Below are positions 55,494 to 62,669 of a stretch of 64,000 nucleotides of DNA, piece by piece (position 1 is the stretch's first letter; each line of letters starts with the position of its first letter). The notes beneath the pieces are model-generated. The model was given only the letters and a program-made list of their open reading frames with translations, was not told the origin of the DNA and searched no databases. This DNA comes from Streptomyces sp. NRRL WC-3742. Lineage in GTDB: Bacteria; Actinomycetota; Actinomycetes; Streptomycetales; Streptomycetaceae. The stretch spans positions 22,612-86,611 of the forward strand of contig NZ_JOCF01000026.1 in assembly GCF_000720635.1 (NCBI RefSeq), given 5' to 3'. Made by a program: the position numbers and the translations under genes.

Positions 55494-56099
55494 ATGTCCA
55501 CCCGATTGATCCTCGCCACCCGTAACCAGCACAAGGTCGCCGAACTCCGCGCCATCCTCGGCGAGGCCGGCCTGGACGTCGAACTCGTCGGCGCCGACGC
55601 CTACCCCGAGATCCCGGACGTCCCCGAGACCGGCGTCACCTTCGCCGAGAACGCCCTCCTCAAGGCCCACGCCCTCGCGCGCGCCACGGGCCTGCCCGCC
55701 GTCGCCGACGACTCCGGCCTCTGCGTGGACGTCCTCAACGGCGCCCCCGGCATCTTCTCCGCCCGCTGGGCCGGAAAGCACGGCGACGACCTCGCCAACC
55801 TGGACCTCCTGCTCGCCCAGCTCTCCGACATCGCCGAACCCCACCGCGGCGCCCACTTCTTCTGCGCCGCCGCCCTCGCCCTCCCCGACGGCACCGAACG
55901 CGTCGTCGAAGGCCGCCTCCTCGGCACCCTGCGCACCGCCCCCGCCGGCACCCACGGCTTCGGCTACGACCCGATCCTCCAGCCCCTCGGCGAAACCCGC
56001 ACCTGCGCGGAGATGACGGCGGAGGAGAAGAACGCCATCAGCCACCGCGGCCAGGCGTTCCGCGCCCTCGCCCCGGTGGTGAAGGACCTCCTCGGCTGA
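55494..56099 (+). CDS. rdgB: dITP/XTP pyrophosphatase
   Basis: This 201-residue enzyme of the Ham1/RdgB family hydrolyses non-canonical purine nucleoside triphosphates such as XTP and ITP. Family motifs: ILATRNQHKVAELRAIL, FAENALLKAHALA, VADDSGLCVDVLNGAPGIFSAR, GFGYDPILQP, MTAEEKNAISHRGQAFRAL. TAGGGT (55481-55486) lies 7 bases before ATG 55494, so the message is probably leaderless. A GTG at 55485 would lie inside the -10 element. Confidence 0.95.
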   Translation: MSTRLILATRNQHKVAELRAILGEAGLDVELVGADAYPEIPDVPETGVTFAENALLKAHALARATGLPAVADDSGLCVDVLNGAPGIFSARWAGKHGDDLANLDLLLAQLSDIAEPHRGAHFFCAAALALPDGTERVVEGRLLGTLRTAPAGTHGFGYDPILQPLGETRTCAEMTAEEKNAISHRGQAFRALAPVVKDLLG

Positions 56100-56120
56100 C
56101 ATCCCGCCAGAAACGAGGAC

Positions 56121-56155
56121 GGCCCGTCTCCCTTCGATTCGAAGGGAGACGGGCC
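56121..56155. terminator. Bidirectional hairpin between rdgB and tRNA
   Basis: A 15-bp perfect stem (GGCCCGTCTCCCTTC with GAAGGGAGACGGGCC, 5-base loop) lies between the two convergent units. On the minus strand it is followed by GTCCTCGTTTC. Confidence 0.8.
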
Positions 56156-56166
56156 ACTTCACTCGG

Positions 56167-56239
56167 TACGCCCGGTGGGATTCGAACCCACAACAACGCG
56201 CTCCTAAGGCGCGCCCCTCTTCCGTTGGGGCACGGGCGC
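56167..56239 (-). tRNA. Class I-shaped tRNA with UAG (Leu) anticodon
   Basis: On the minus strand these 73 bases fill the standard numbering: acceptor GCGCCCG with CGGGCGT (G1-U72 wobble, discriminator A73), D arm CCCC...AGGG with GG in the loop, anticodon stem CGCGC/GCGCG around CTTAGGA (anticodon UAG, codon CUA, leucine), a 5-base variable loop TTGTT, and T arm GTGGG TTCGAAT CCCAC. Bacterial tRNA-Leu normally has a long variable arm. This one has the short loop of a class I tRNA, so its charging is doubtful. CCA is not encoded. It lies 14 bases after an HNH remnant gene. Confidence 0.88.
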
Positions 56240-56253
56240 ACATCAGGTTCAGC

Positions 56254-56589
56254 CTACCGGCTGTGGGGGGCGAATGCGGCTCGATTCTTGTTCCGGCCGC
56301 AGTACGTATCAGTGATGGAGTGGCAGTTGGGGCAGAGCGGAGGGAGGTGGCGGACGACCCCGGCCACGCTGTGGGAGGCCGCGACGGCTTCCTGGAGCAC
56401 CTCCCGGGTGTAGATGCTTCCGGTCGGGCGGAAGTGTGAAGTGTCGATTCCGTACTGGGTGATCTTTCGGCGCAGGTACGTGCGCTTGTCGTGAGTGGGC
56501 TCGCGGCCGAGTGCGGTGAGCATCTCGTCCAGCGAGGTTGCGGCGGCTGCGGCTTGGGCCAGCAGGGCGCGGGTGTACTCGACCGGCAT
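56254..56589 (-). pseudogene. HNH endonuclease remnant, internally deleted
   Basis: This 111-residue frame holds one full DNA-recognition-like repeat (YTRALLAQAAAAATSLDEML, ending YGIDTSHF) and part of a second (YTREVLQEAVAASHSVAGVV). It then jumps straight to CPNCHSITDTYCGRNKNR, which is the end of the family's HNH nuclease domain. The region between, with the first Cys pair and the HNH catalytic His and Asn, is missing without a frame shift. The product should have no nuclease activity. It lies just before the UAG tRNA on the same strand. Confidence 0.8.
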
Positions 56590-56741
56590 GGTCGGTCCGT
56601 TGTTCGGGCTGATGGAAGCCCCTTCATCCGGGTGGGTAACGATCGGTGGGGCGGTTGGTTGCGGGTGGCGGGGTTTCGGCCAGGAGGTGACCGGTTGTCG
56701 TCGGTGGGGTGACCGGGGGGTTTGGGGAAATGATTGCCAAA

Positions 56742-56784
56742 TGGTCCAGACCTATTGACCTGTGTGGTTCAGACCACATAGCTT
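56742..56784 (+). promoter_or_regulatory. Chitinase promoter with two dre-like repeats
   Basis: TGGTCCAGACCT (56742-56753) and TGGTTCAGACCA (56765-56776) flank TTGACC (-35, 56755-56760); TAGCTT (56779-56784) is a -10 at 18-base spacing. The 12-base direct repeats are the known Streptomyces chitinase-promoter elements and match the DasR site. Confidence 0.82.
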
Positions 56785-56857
56785 CGGCGCCAATTGCAAT
56801 CCCCCACGTGCGTGCTCCCCCACAGGCACGTGCCGACACTCTCTCCTGGAGGACCGA

Positions 56858-59338
56858 GTGTTGATCCGAAACACTGCGCAGCGGCGTCCCACCGCCGTTG
56901 GGCGTAGGGCTGGTGTGCTGTCGTTGGCGGCGGCGAGTGTGGCCGGGCTGGTGATGGCGACGCTGGGTGCGGTGCCGTCGCAGGCTTCGGCGGCCGTCGA
57001 CAATGCTTCCTGTCGGCCGGACGGGCTGTACCAGACGCCCGGGGTGGACGTTCCGTACTGCTCGGTGTACGACACGAGCGGGCGCGAGAAGATGGGTGCG
57101 GACCACCAGCGGCGCATCATCGGGTACTTCACGGGTTGGCGCACCGGGAAGAAGGGCGACCAGCCGTACCTGGTGAGTGACATCCCCTGGGACAAGGTGA
57201 CGCACCTGAACTACGCGTTCGGGCACGTCGGCGGCGACAACAAGCTGTCGGTCGGTACGGACGGGCCGACGAACGAGGCGACCGGGATCTCGTTCCCGGG
57301 GGTGCCCGGTGCGGAGTTGGACCCGTCGCTGCCGTACAAGGGCCACTTCAACCTGTTGACGAAGTACAAGAAGCAGTACCCGAACGTCAAGACGATGATC
57401 TCGGTGGGTGGTTGGACCGAGACCGGCGGGTACTTCGGTGACGACGGCAACCGGGTGAACACCGGCGGGTTCTACTCGATGACCGTCACCCCGGACGGCA
57501 GCGTGAACCAGGCGGGCATCGACACCTTCGCCGCGTCCTCGGTGGACTTCGTCCGCAAGTACGGGTTCAACGGCGTGGACGTCGACTACGAGTACCCGAC
57601 GTCGATGAAGGACGCCGGCAACCCGCTGGACTGGCAGTTGGCGAACGGCAAGCGCGGTTCGCTGGCCAAGGGCTACGCGGCGCTGATGAAGACGCTGCGG
57701 GAGAGCCTGGACAAGGCGGGTGCGGCGGACGGCAGGCACTACCTGCTGTCGGTGGCGGCCCCGTCGTCCGGGTACCTGCTGCGCGGTATGGAGACGTTCC
57801 AGGTGGCGCAGTACCTGGACTACGTGAACATCATGTCGTACGACCTGCACGGCGCCTGGAACAAGTACGTCGGCCCGAACGCCTCGCTGTTCGACGACGG
57901 CAAGGACGGCGAGCTGGCGGCCGCGAACGTGTACGGCACCGGGCAGTACGGCGGCATCGGCTACCTGAACGCGGACTGGTCGTACCACTACTTCCGCGGC
58001 GCGATGCCGGGCGGCCGGATCAACGTCGGACTGCCGTACTACACGCGCGGGTTCAAGAACGTGCAGGGCGGGACGAACGGTCTCTGGGGCACGGCCTCGG
58101 CGACGACCTGCCCGGCGGGTTCGGGGCTGACGGCGTGCGGTGACGGCGCGGTGGGCATCGACAACATCTGGAACGACAAGGACGACGCGGGCAAGGAGTC
58201 CCCGGCCGGGTCGAACCCGATGTGGCACGCGAAGAACCTGGAGAAGGGCATCGTGCCCGACTACCTGGCGAAGTACGGCGTGACGGACACGGCGCTGCAG
58301 GGCTCGTACGTGCGCAACTACAGCTCCTCGCTGGTGGCGCCGTGGCTGTGGAACGACGCGAAGAAGGTGTTCCTGTCCACCGAGGACGAGCAGTCGGTGG
58401 GTGCCAAGGCCGACTACGTCGTGGGTCAGGGTGCCGGTGGCGCGATGATCTGGGAGCTGGCGGGCGACTACAGGTGGGACCCGGCGGCGAACGGCGGCAA
58501 GGGCCAGTACGTGCCGGGCAACACGCTGACCTCGCTGATGTACGACAGGTTCAAGGCGGCCTCGCCGTACGGTGCGACGCGGTCGACGGTCGCGCTGCCG
58601 CAGCAGACGCTGCCGGTGGACGTGTCGTTCACCAACTTCGCGCTGGGCGACTCGAACTACCCGATCAACCCGAAGATCCACATCGTCAACAACTCGACGC
58701 TGACGCTGCCGGGCGGGACGGAGTTCCAGTTCGACTACAGCAACTCGGCGCCGGGCAACGCGAAGGACCAGTCGGGCTTCGGTCTGCAGGTGATCCGTCA
58801 GGACAACCCGGGCCCGGGCAACGTGGGCGGGTTGAAGGGCACGTACAACCGGGTGTCGGTGAAGCTGCCGGGCTGGCAGTCGCTGGCGCCGGGGGCCTCG
58901 GTGGACCTGGACTTCGTCTACTACCTGCCGGTGTCGACGCCGTCGAACTGGACGGTCAACGTGGGCGGGACGCTGTACGGGCTCAAGGGCGACCTGACCC
59001 GGGGCGCGGTGGACGGCGGCACGACGCCTCCGACCACTCCGCCGACCACGCCTCCGACGACCCCGCCCACGACCCCGCCGACCACTCCGCCCACCACGCC
59101 TCCGACGACCCCGCCGACGACGCCTCCCACCACGCCGCCGACGACGCCTCCCACCACGCCGCCGACCACGCCGGCCGGTTGCGCGGGTGCGCCGGGCTGG
59201 GACGCGGGCACCACGTACGCCTCGCCGACGAAGGTGTCGTGGAAGGGCCACTACTACCAGAACAAGTGGTGGACCAAGGGCGACGACCCCACGGCCAGCG
59301 GCTCGTGGGGCGTCTGGAACGACCTCGGGGCCTGCTGA
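56858..59338 (+). CDS. Secreted GH18 chitinase with chitin-binding domain
   Basis: This 826-residue enzyme has a signal peptide (to about residue 42), a GH18 catalytic domain (about 80-590), a beta-sandwich domain (about 595-715), a Pro-Thr linker with repeated TTPP (about 721-772) and a C-terminal chitin-binding domain of the CBM5/12 type (WDAGTTYASPTKVSWKGHYY, near 781-826). The GH18 active site is GVDVDYEYP with the catalytic Glu245. It breaks chitin to oligosaccharides, which feed GlcNAc uptake by the nag PTS. GTG 56858 has TGGAGG 6 bases upstream. Two dre-like repeats lie in the promoter. Confidence 0.95.
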   Translation: MLIRNTAQRRPTAVGRRAGVLSLAAASVAGLVMATLGAVPSQASAAVDNASCRPDGLYQTPGVDVPYCSVYDTSGREKMGADHQRRIIGYFTGWRTGKKGDQPYLVSDIPWDKVTHLNYAFGHVGGDNKLSVGTDGPTNEATGISFPGVPGAELDPSLPYKGHFNLLTKYKKQYPNVKTMISVGGWTETGGYFGDDGNRVNTGGFYSMTVTPDGSVNQAGIDTFAASSVDFVRKYGFNGVDVDYEYPTSMKDAGNPLDWQLANGKRGSLAKGYAALMKTLRESLDKAGAADGRHYLLSVAAPSSGYLLRGMETFQVAQYLDYVNIMSYDLHGAWNKYVGPNASLFDDGKDGELAAANVYGTGQYGGIGYLNADWSYHYFRGAMPGGRINVGLPYYTRGFKNVQGGTNGLWGTASATTCPAGSGLTACGDGAVGIDNIWNDKDDAGKESPAGSNPMWHAKNLEKGIVPDYLAKYGVTDTALQGSYVRNYSSSLVAPWLWNDAKKVFLSTEDEQSVGAKADYVVGQGAGGAMIWELAGDYRWDPAANGGKGQYVPGNTLTSLMYDRFKAASPYGATRSTVALPQQTLPVDVSFTNFALGDSNYPINPKIHIVNNSTLTLPGGTEFQFDYSNSAPGNAKDQSGFGLQVIRQDNPGPGNVGGLKGTYNRVSVKLPGWQSLAPGASVDLDFVYYLPVSTPSNWTVNVGGTLYGLKGDLTRGAVDGGTTPPTTPPTTPPTTPPTTPPTTPPTTPPTTPPTTPPTTPPTTPPTTPPTTPAGCAGAPGWDAGTTYASPTKVSWKGHYYQNKWWTKGDDPTASGSWGVWNDLGAC

Positions 59339-59371
59339 ACGGCTAGCGGCAGCGCGCTGAGGTGAGGAACG

Positions 59372-59411
59372 GCGGTGGCGGCACACCCGGTCGGGGGGTG
59401 GCCGCCACCGC
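59372..59411. terminator. Hairpin between chitinase and bcp
   Basis: GCGGTGGCGGC (59372-59382) pairs with GCCGCCACCGC (59401-59411), an 11-bp stem between convergent genes. Confidence 0.7.
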
Positions 59412-59429
59412 TGCTTGCACGGACGCGGG

Positions 59430-59906
59430 TCAGGAAGCCTCGACCTTGAGGTCGCGCAGCAGCTTGGCGACGTGCCCGGTGGCCTTGACGTTGTAGAGCG
59501 CGTGCTCGACCTTGCCCTGCTCGTCCACGATCACGGTGGAGCGGATGACGCCGGTGACGGTCTTGCCGTACAGCTTCTTCTCGCCGAAGGCGCCGTACTC
59601 CTCCAGGACCTTCTTCTCCGGGTCGGCGACCAGGGTGACCTTCAGGTTCTCGGCCTCGCGGAACTTGCCGAGCTTCTCCGGCTTGTCGGGGGAGACGCCG
59701 ATGACGTCGTACCCGGCGGCGGCGAGGACGTCGAGGTTGTCGGTGAAGTCGCACGCCTGCTTGGTGCAGCCGGGGGTGAGTGCGGCGGGGTAGAAGTAGA
59801 CGATCACCTTGCGGCCGAGGTGGTCGGCCAGGGACACCTGGTTGCCGTCGGCGTCGGGCAGGGTGAAGGCGGGTGCGGTGTCGCCGGGCTGGAGACGCTC
59901 ACTCAC
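59430..59906 (-). CDS. bcp: Thiol peroxidase, Bcp-type peroxiredoxin
   Basis: This 158-residue peroxiredoxin reduces peroxides. Both cysteines of the family are present: ALTPGCTKQACDF (peroxidatic Cys47, resolving Cys52). Other motifs: DTAPAFTLPDADGNQVSL, VIVYFYPAA, VIGVSPDKPEKLGKF, and GVIRSTVIVDEQGKV. GTG 59906 has AGGAGAG about 9 bases upstream. It diverges from the DUF3618 gene at 60045. Confidence 0.93.
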   Translation of the reverse strand: MSERLQPGDTAPAFTLPDADGNQVSLADHLGRKVIVYFYPAALTPGCTKQACDFTDNLDVLAAAGYDVIGVSPDKPEKLGKFREAENLKVTLVADPEKKVLEEYGAFGEKKLYGKTVTGVIRSTVIVDEQGKVEHALYNVKATGHVAKLLRDLKVEAS

Positions 59907-60044
59907 GGTCGTACTCTCCTGGGGGTGGGACGGGCGGTCGTACCACGGCAAACTTACCTCCGTTGGTGGGTGGGGCCGCGCGGCGTAGCCCGACGCCTGA
60001 GAGACTGGTCCGGTCGCATCGGACGACCAGGACAACATCGGCAA

Positions 60045-60404
60045 GTGAATGGGGTGGCCCGAGTGGGCGAGTCGAGCACGCAGGACAAGTCGGCGCGGAC
60101 GGCCGTCCAGATCGAGGCGGACATCGAGCGCACGCGCACCCAGCTGGCCTCGACCCTGGACGAGCTGGCCGTGCGGGTCCACCCGAGCACGATCACCGCG
60201 CAGGCGAAGGCCAAGGCGCAGGCCGCGGTCGAGGAGAAGACCGCGAAGGTCTACGTGGCCGCGAGCGGTCTGCTGGAGAAGGCGCGGGCGAACTTCGTGG
60301 ACGAGAACGGGCAGCCTCGCCGGGAGCGGATCATTCCGGTGGCGGCCGTCGGTCTGGGCGTGGTGCTGCTGCTGGCGACGCGTCGCAAGCGCCGCAAGGG
60401 CTGA
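60045..60404 (+). CDS. DUF3618 membrane protein
   Basis: This protein of about 119 residues matches DUF3618: QIEADIERTRTQLASTLDEL followed by AVRVHPSTITAQAKAKAQ, and one membrane helix near the C-terminus (IIPVAAVGLGVVLLLATRRKRRKG). These small proteins occur in many actinobacteria near stress or cell-wall genes and have no known function. The start is uncertain: GTG codons at 60045, 60054 and 60063 are all in frame without a clear ribosome-binding site. A strong terminator follows. Confidence 0.82.
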   Translation: MNGVARVGESSTQDKSARTAVQIEADIERTRTQLASTLDELAVRVHPSTITAQAKAKAQAAVEEKTAKVYVAASGLLEKARANFVDENGQPRRERIIPVAAVGLGVVLLLATRRKRRKG

Positions 60405-60414
60405 GTGCGGGACG

Positions 60415-60450
60415 GCGGAAGGCCGGACGCGGGTGCGTCCGGCCTTCCGC
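60415..60450 (+). terminator. Hairpin after DUF3618 gene
   Basis: A 16-bp perfect stem (GCGGAAGGCCGGACGC with its complement, GGGT loop). Confidence 0.8.
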
Positions 60451-60547
60451 ATACCCGGGACGGAGGCCGAGGGATTACCGGGCGATTGCCATGGGGATTG
60501 CCGGGCTGGCGTCACGCTCCGCGCCCGGGGAGGGTACCTTCGGGACC

Positions 60548-60931
60548 GTGAGTACGTACGACGAACCGACCTCGTCCGCCCATGACCAGGCCCGGCACGA
60601 CCGACTGGGCGAGAAGCTGCCGATCCGGATGCTGCACGACCGCGTGCTGGTGCGGATCGAGGGCAGTGAGGGGGAGCGCCGCTCGACGGGCGGCATCCTG
60701 ATCCCGGCGACCGCGGAGCTGTCCAAGCGCTGCACCTGGGCCGAGGCCGTGGCGGTGGGCCAGAGCGTGCGCTCGGTGGAGCCCGGCGACCGGGTGCTGT
60801 ACGACCCGGAGGACAAGCTCGAGGTCGAGGTGCGCGGCGCGACCTACGTGCTGCTGCGCGAGCGGGACCTGCACGCGGTGGCGGCCTCGCGCTTCGGGGA
60901 CATCGAGGGGTCCACGGGCCTGTACCTGTAG
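60548..60931 (+). CDS. GroES-like co-chaperonin-family protein
   Basis: This 127-residue protein resembles the Cpn10 fold: LPIRMLHDRVLVRIEGSEGE, STGGILIPATAELSKRCTWA, AVAVGQSVRSVEPGDRVLYD and VRGATYVLLRERDLHAV. It has an N-terminal extension of about 25 residues and lacks an adjacent groEL, so it is a stand-alone paralogue, not the main GroES. TACCTT (60535-60540) lies 7 bases before GTG 60548, suggesting a leaderless message. Its partner is unknown. Confidence 0.85.
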   Translation: MSTYDEPTSSAHDQARHDRLGEKLPIRMLHDRVLVRIEGSEGERRSTGGILIPATAELSKRCTWAEAVAVGQSVRSVEPGDRVLYDPEDKLEVEVRGATYVLLRERDLHAVAASRFGDIEGSTGLYL

Positions 60932-60935
60932 GGGT

Positions 60936-61658
60936 TCAGACGAGCAGGCTGCCCCCGTCGACGGTGAGGACGGTGCCGGTGGCGAAGCGCTGGTCCATCA
61001 GGTAGGCGTACGCCTCGGCGGCGTCCTCGGGGGTGCCGACGCGGCGCAGGGGGAGGGTGTCGGCGGTCCGGGAGAACAGTGCCTCGCGGTCGGCTTCGGG
61101 GACGCCGTCCCAGAGCGGGGTGCGGATCAGCCCGGCGCGTACGGCGTTGACGCGGACGGGGGCCAGTTCGACGGCGAGGGCGCGGACGAGGCCCTCGACC
61201 GCGCCGCAGATGCTGGCGGCGATGCCCCAGCCGCTGGGGCCGGGCCGTGGTCCGGCGGTGCCGGAGGTGAGGGTGATGGAGCCGCCGGGGCGCAGCTGCG
61301 GGAGGGCGGCGCGGACGGCGTCGAGGGCGCCGAAGTAGCGCACGGTGAAGAACCTCCGGGCGGCGTCGAGGTCGAGGTCGTCTACGGGCATCAGGCTGAT
61401 GGCGTCGCCTGCGGTGTAGACCAGGTGGTCGAGGGGGCCGAGCCGTTCGAAGAGGGCGGCGACCTGGCGGCTGTCGCCGAGGTCGGCGGTCTCGGCGGCG
61501 GTGCCGGCGGGGAGGGTGGCGAGGGCGCGTTCGGCGCTCTCGGGGCGGCTGGAGACGACGGTGACGCGGGCGCCGCGGCGGGCGGCGAGGTCGGCGGTGG
61601 CGAGGCCCATGCCGGAGGTGCCGCCGAGGACGGCGACGTGCTGGTCGGTGAGGGGCAT
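60936..61658 (-). CDS. Atypical short-chain dehydrogenase lacking Tyr-Lys
   Basis: This 240-residue SDR has the cofactor motif VAVLGGTSGMGLATADLAA (TGxxxGxG type) and the C-terminal TGTVLTVDGGSLLV. The active-site region reads GSITLTSGTAG and then GWGIAASICGAVEGLVRAL: the Tyr-x3-Lys pair is replaced by Ala and Cys. The Ser is kept. Such SDRs may bind NAD(P) but use other chemistry or act as sensors. ATG 61658 is the first start for this family. It diverges from a LysR regulator. Confidence 0.85.
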   Translation of the reverse strand: MPLTDQHVAVLGGTSGMGLATADLAARRGARVTVVSSRPESAERALATLPAGTAAETADLGDSRQVAALFERLGPLDHLVYTAGDAISLMPVDDLDLDAARRFFTVRYFGALDAVRAALPQLRPGGSITLTSGTAGPRPGPSGWGIAASICGAVEGLVRALAVELAPVRVNAVRAGLIRTPLWDGVPEADREALFSRTADTLPLRRVGTPEDAAEAYAYLMDQRFATGTVLTVDGGSLLV

Positions 61659-61747
61659 GCGGGTTCCTTCCCGGGGTGTTCTGAGTGGATGCCTCGATCC
61701 TGCGCCGGGGGTGGTCGGGGTGTCCAAGACCTGTTCGGTCGGCTGTC

Positions 61748-61762
61748 ATACCCTCGGGGTAT
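61748..61762. promoter_or_regulatory. LysR-type operator palindrome
   Basis: ATACCCTCGGGGTAT is a perfect 6-bp inverted repeat with 3-base spacer and fits the T-N11-A LysR box. It lies between the SDR and LysR genes. Confidence 0.6.
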
Positions 61763-61780
61763 CAGTGGGAGGTGGTGGCG

Positions 61781-62659
61781 GTGGTGGACGTCGATCTGCG
61801 CAAGCTGCGGTACTTCGTGGCGGTGGCGCGGGAGTTGCACTTCGGGCGGGCCGCGCAGGGGTTGCACATCGCGCAGCCGGTGCTGTCGCGTCAGATTCGG
61901 GCACTGGAGGGCGAGTTCGGGGCGCAGCTGTTCCGGCGTGACCGGCGGTCGACGGAACTGACGGACGCGGGGCGGCAGTTGCTGGAGGATGCGCCGCCGT
62001 TGCTGGCGGCGGCGGAGGCGTTGCGGCGCCGGGTGTCGCGGTCGGCGGGGGAGGGGTCGCGGTTCGTGGTGGGGTTCATGCCGGGGATCACGGTGACGGC
62101 GGCGGTGCGGGCGCTGTCGCGGCGGCATCCGGAGCTGGTGGTGGACGTGGTGCGGACGTCGTGGACCGATCAGGTCGAGGTGGTGCGCAACGGCCGGGTG
62201 GACGTGTCGTTCGTGCGGCTGCCGGTGGACCGGCGGGGGCTGCGGGTGCGGCCGCTGTTCGAGGAGCCGAGGGTGGCGGTGCTGCCGGCGGGGCACCGGC
62301 TGGCGGGGGCCGGGTCGGTGTCGATGGCTCGGTTGGGCGGGGAGCGGCTGTTGCAGTGCCCGGAGTTGGTGCCGGAGTGGCGTGATCTGCCGGGGGCGCG
62401 GGAGCGGCGGAGGGCGAGGCCGCTGGCGGAGACGGTGGAGGAGAAGCTGGAGTACGTGGCGGCGCGGGAGGGGATGGTGGTGCTGCCGTTGTCGGTGGCG
62501 GCGTTCTACACCCGGCCGGACGTGGTGCACGTGCCGATCGAGGGGATCGCGCCGAACCGGGTGGCGCTGGTGTGGGCGGAGGGCCGGGAGTCGCCGTTGC
62601 CGGAGGAGTTCGCGGAGCTGGCGGCCGGGGTTCTCGGCGGTGTCGGTGGGGGGCGTTAG
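61781..62659 (+). CDS. LysR-family transcriptional regulator
   Basis: This 292-residue regulator has the N-terminal helix-turn-helix (LRKLRYFVAVARELHFGRAA, QPVLSRQIRALEGEFGAQLF) and a two-lobe effector domain (RFVVGFMPGITVTAAVRAL, VAVLPAGHRLAG, MVVLPLSVAAF). It is divergent from the SDR gene and probably controls it through the palindrome at 61748. GTG 61781 has GGGAGG 8 bases upstream; neighbouring GTG codons are alternatives. Confidence 0.92.
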   Translation: MVDVDLRKLRYFVAVARELHFGRAAQGLHIAQPVLSRQIRALEGEFGAQLFRRDRRSTELTDAGRQLLEDAPPLLAAAEALRRRVSRSAGEGSRFVVGFMPGITVTAAVRALSRRHPELVVDVVRTSWTDQVEVVRNGRVDVSFVRLPVDRRGLRVRPLFEEPRVAVLPAGHRLAGAGSVSMARLGGERLLQCPELVPEWRDLPGARERRRARPLAETVEEKLEYVAAREGMVVLPLSVAAFYTRPDVVHVPIEGIAPNRVALVWAEGRESPLPEEFAELAAGVLGGVGGGR

Positions 62660-62669
62660 GGTCCCGGGC

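Noticed and set aside
56167-56239. Amber-suppressor tRNA
   Set aside because: The anticodon is UAG (reads CUA); an amber suppressor would need CUA.
59020-59175. Possible CRISPR-like repeats
   Set aside because: The repeated ACSACSCCKCC units encode the TTPP linker of the chitinase in frame; there are no spacers or cas genes.
60548-60931. Main GroES gene
   Set aside because: The protein has an extension and divergent core, and no groEL follows; it is a paralogue.
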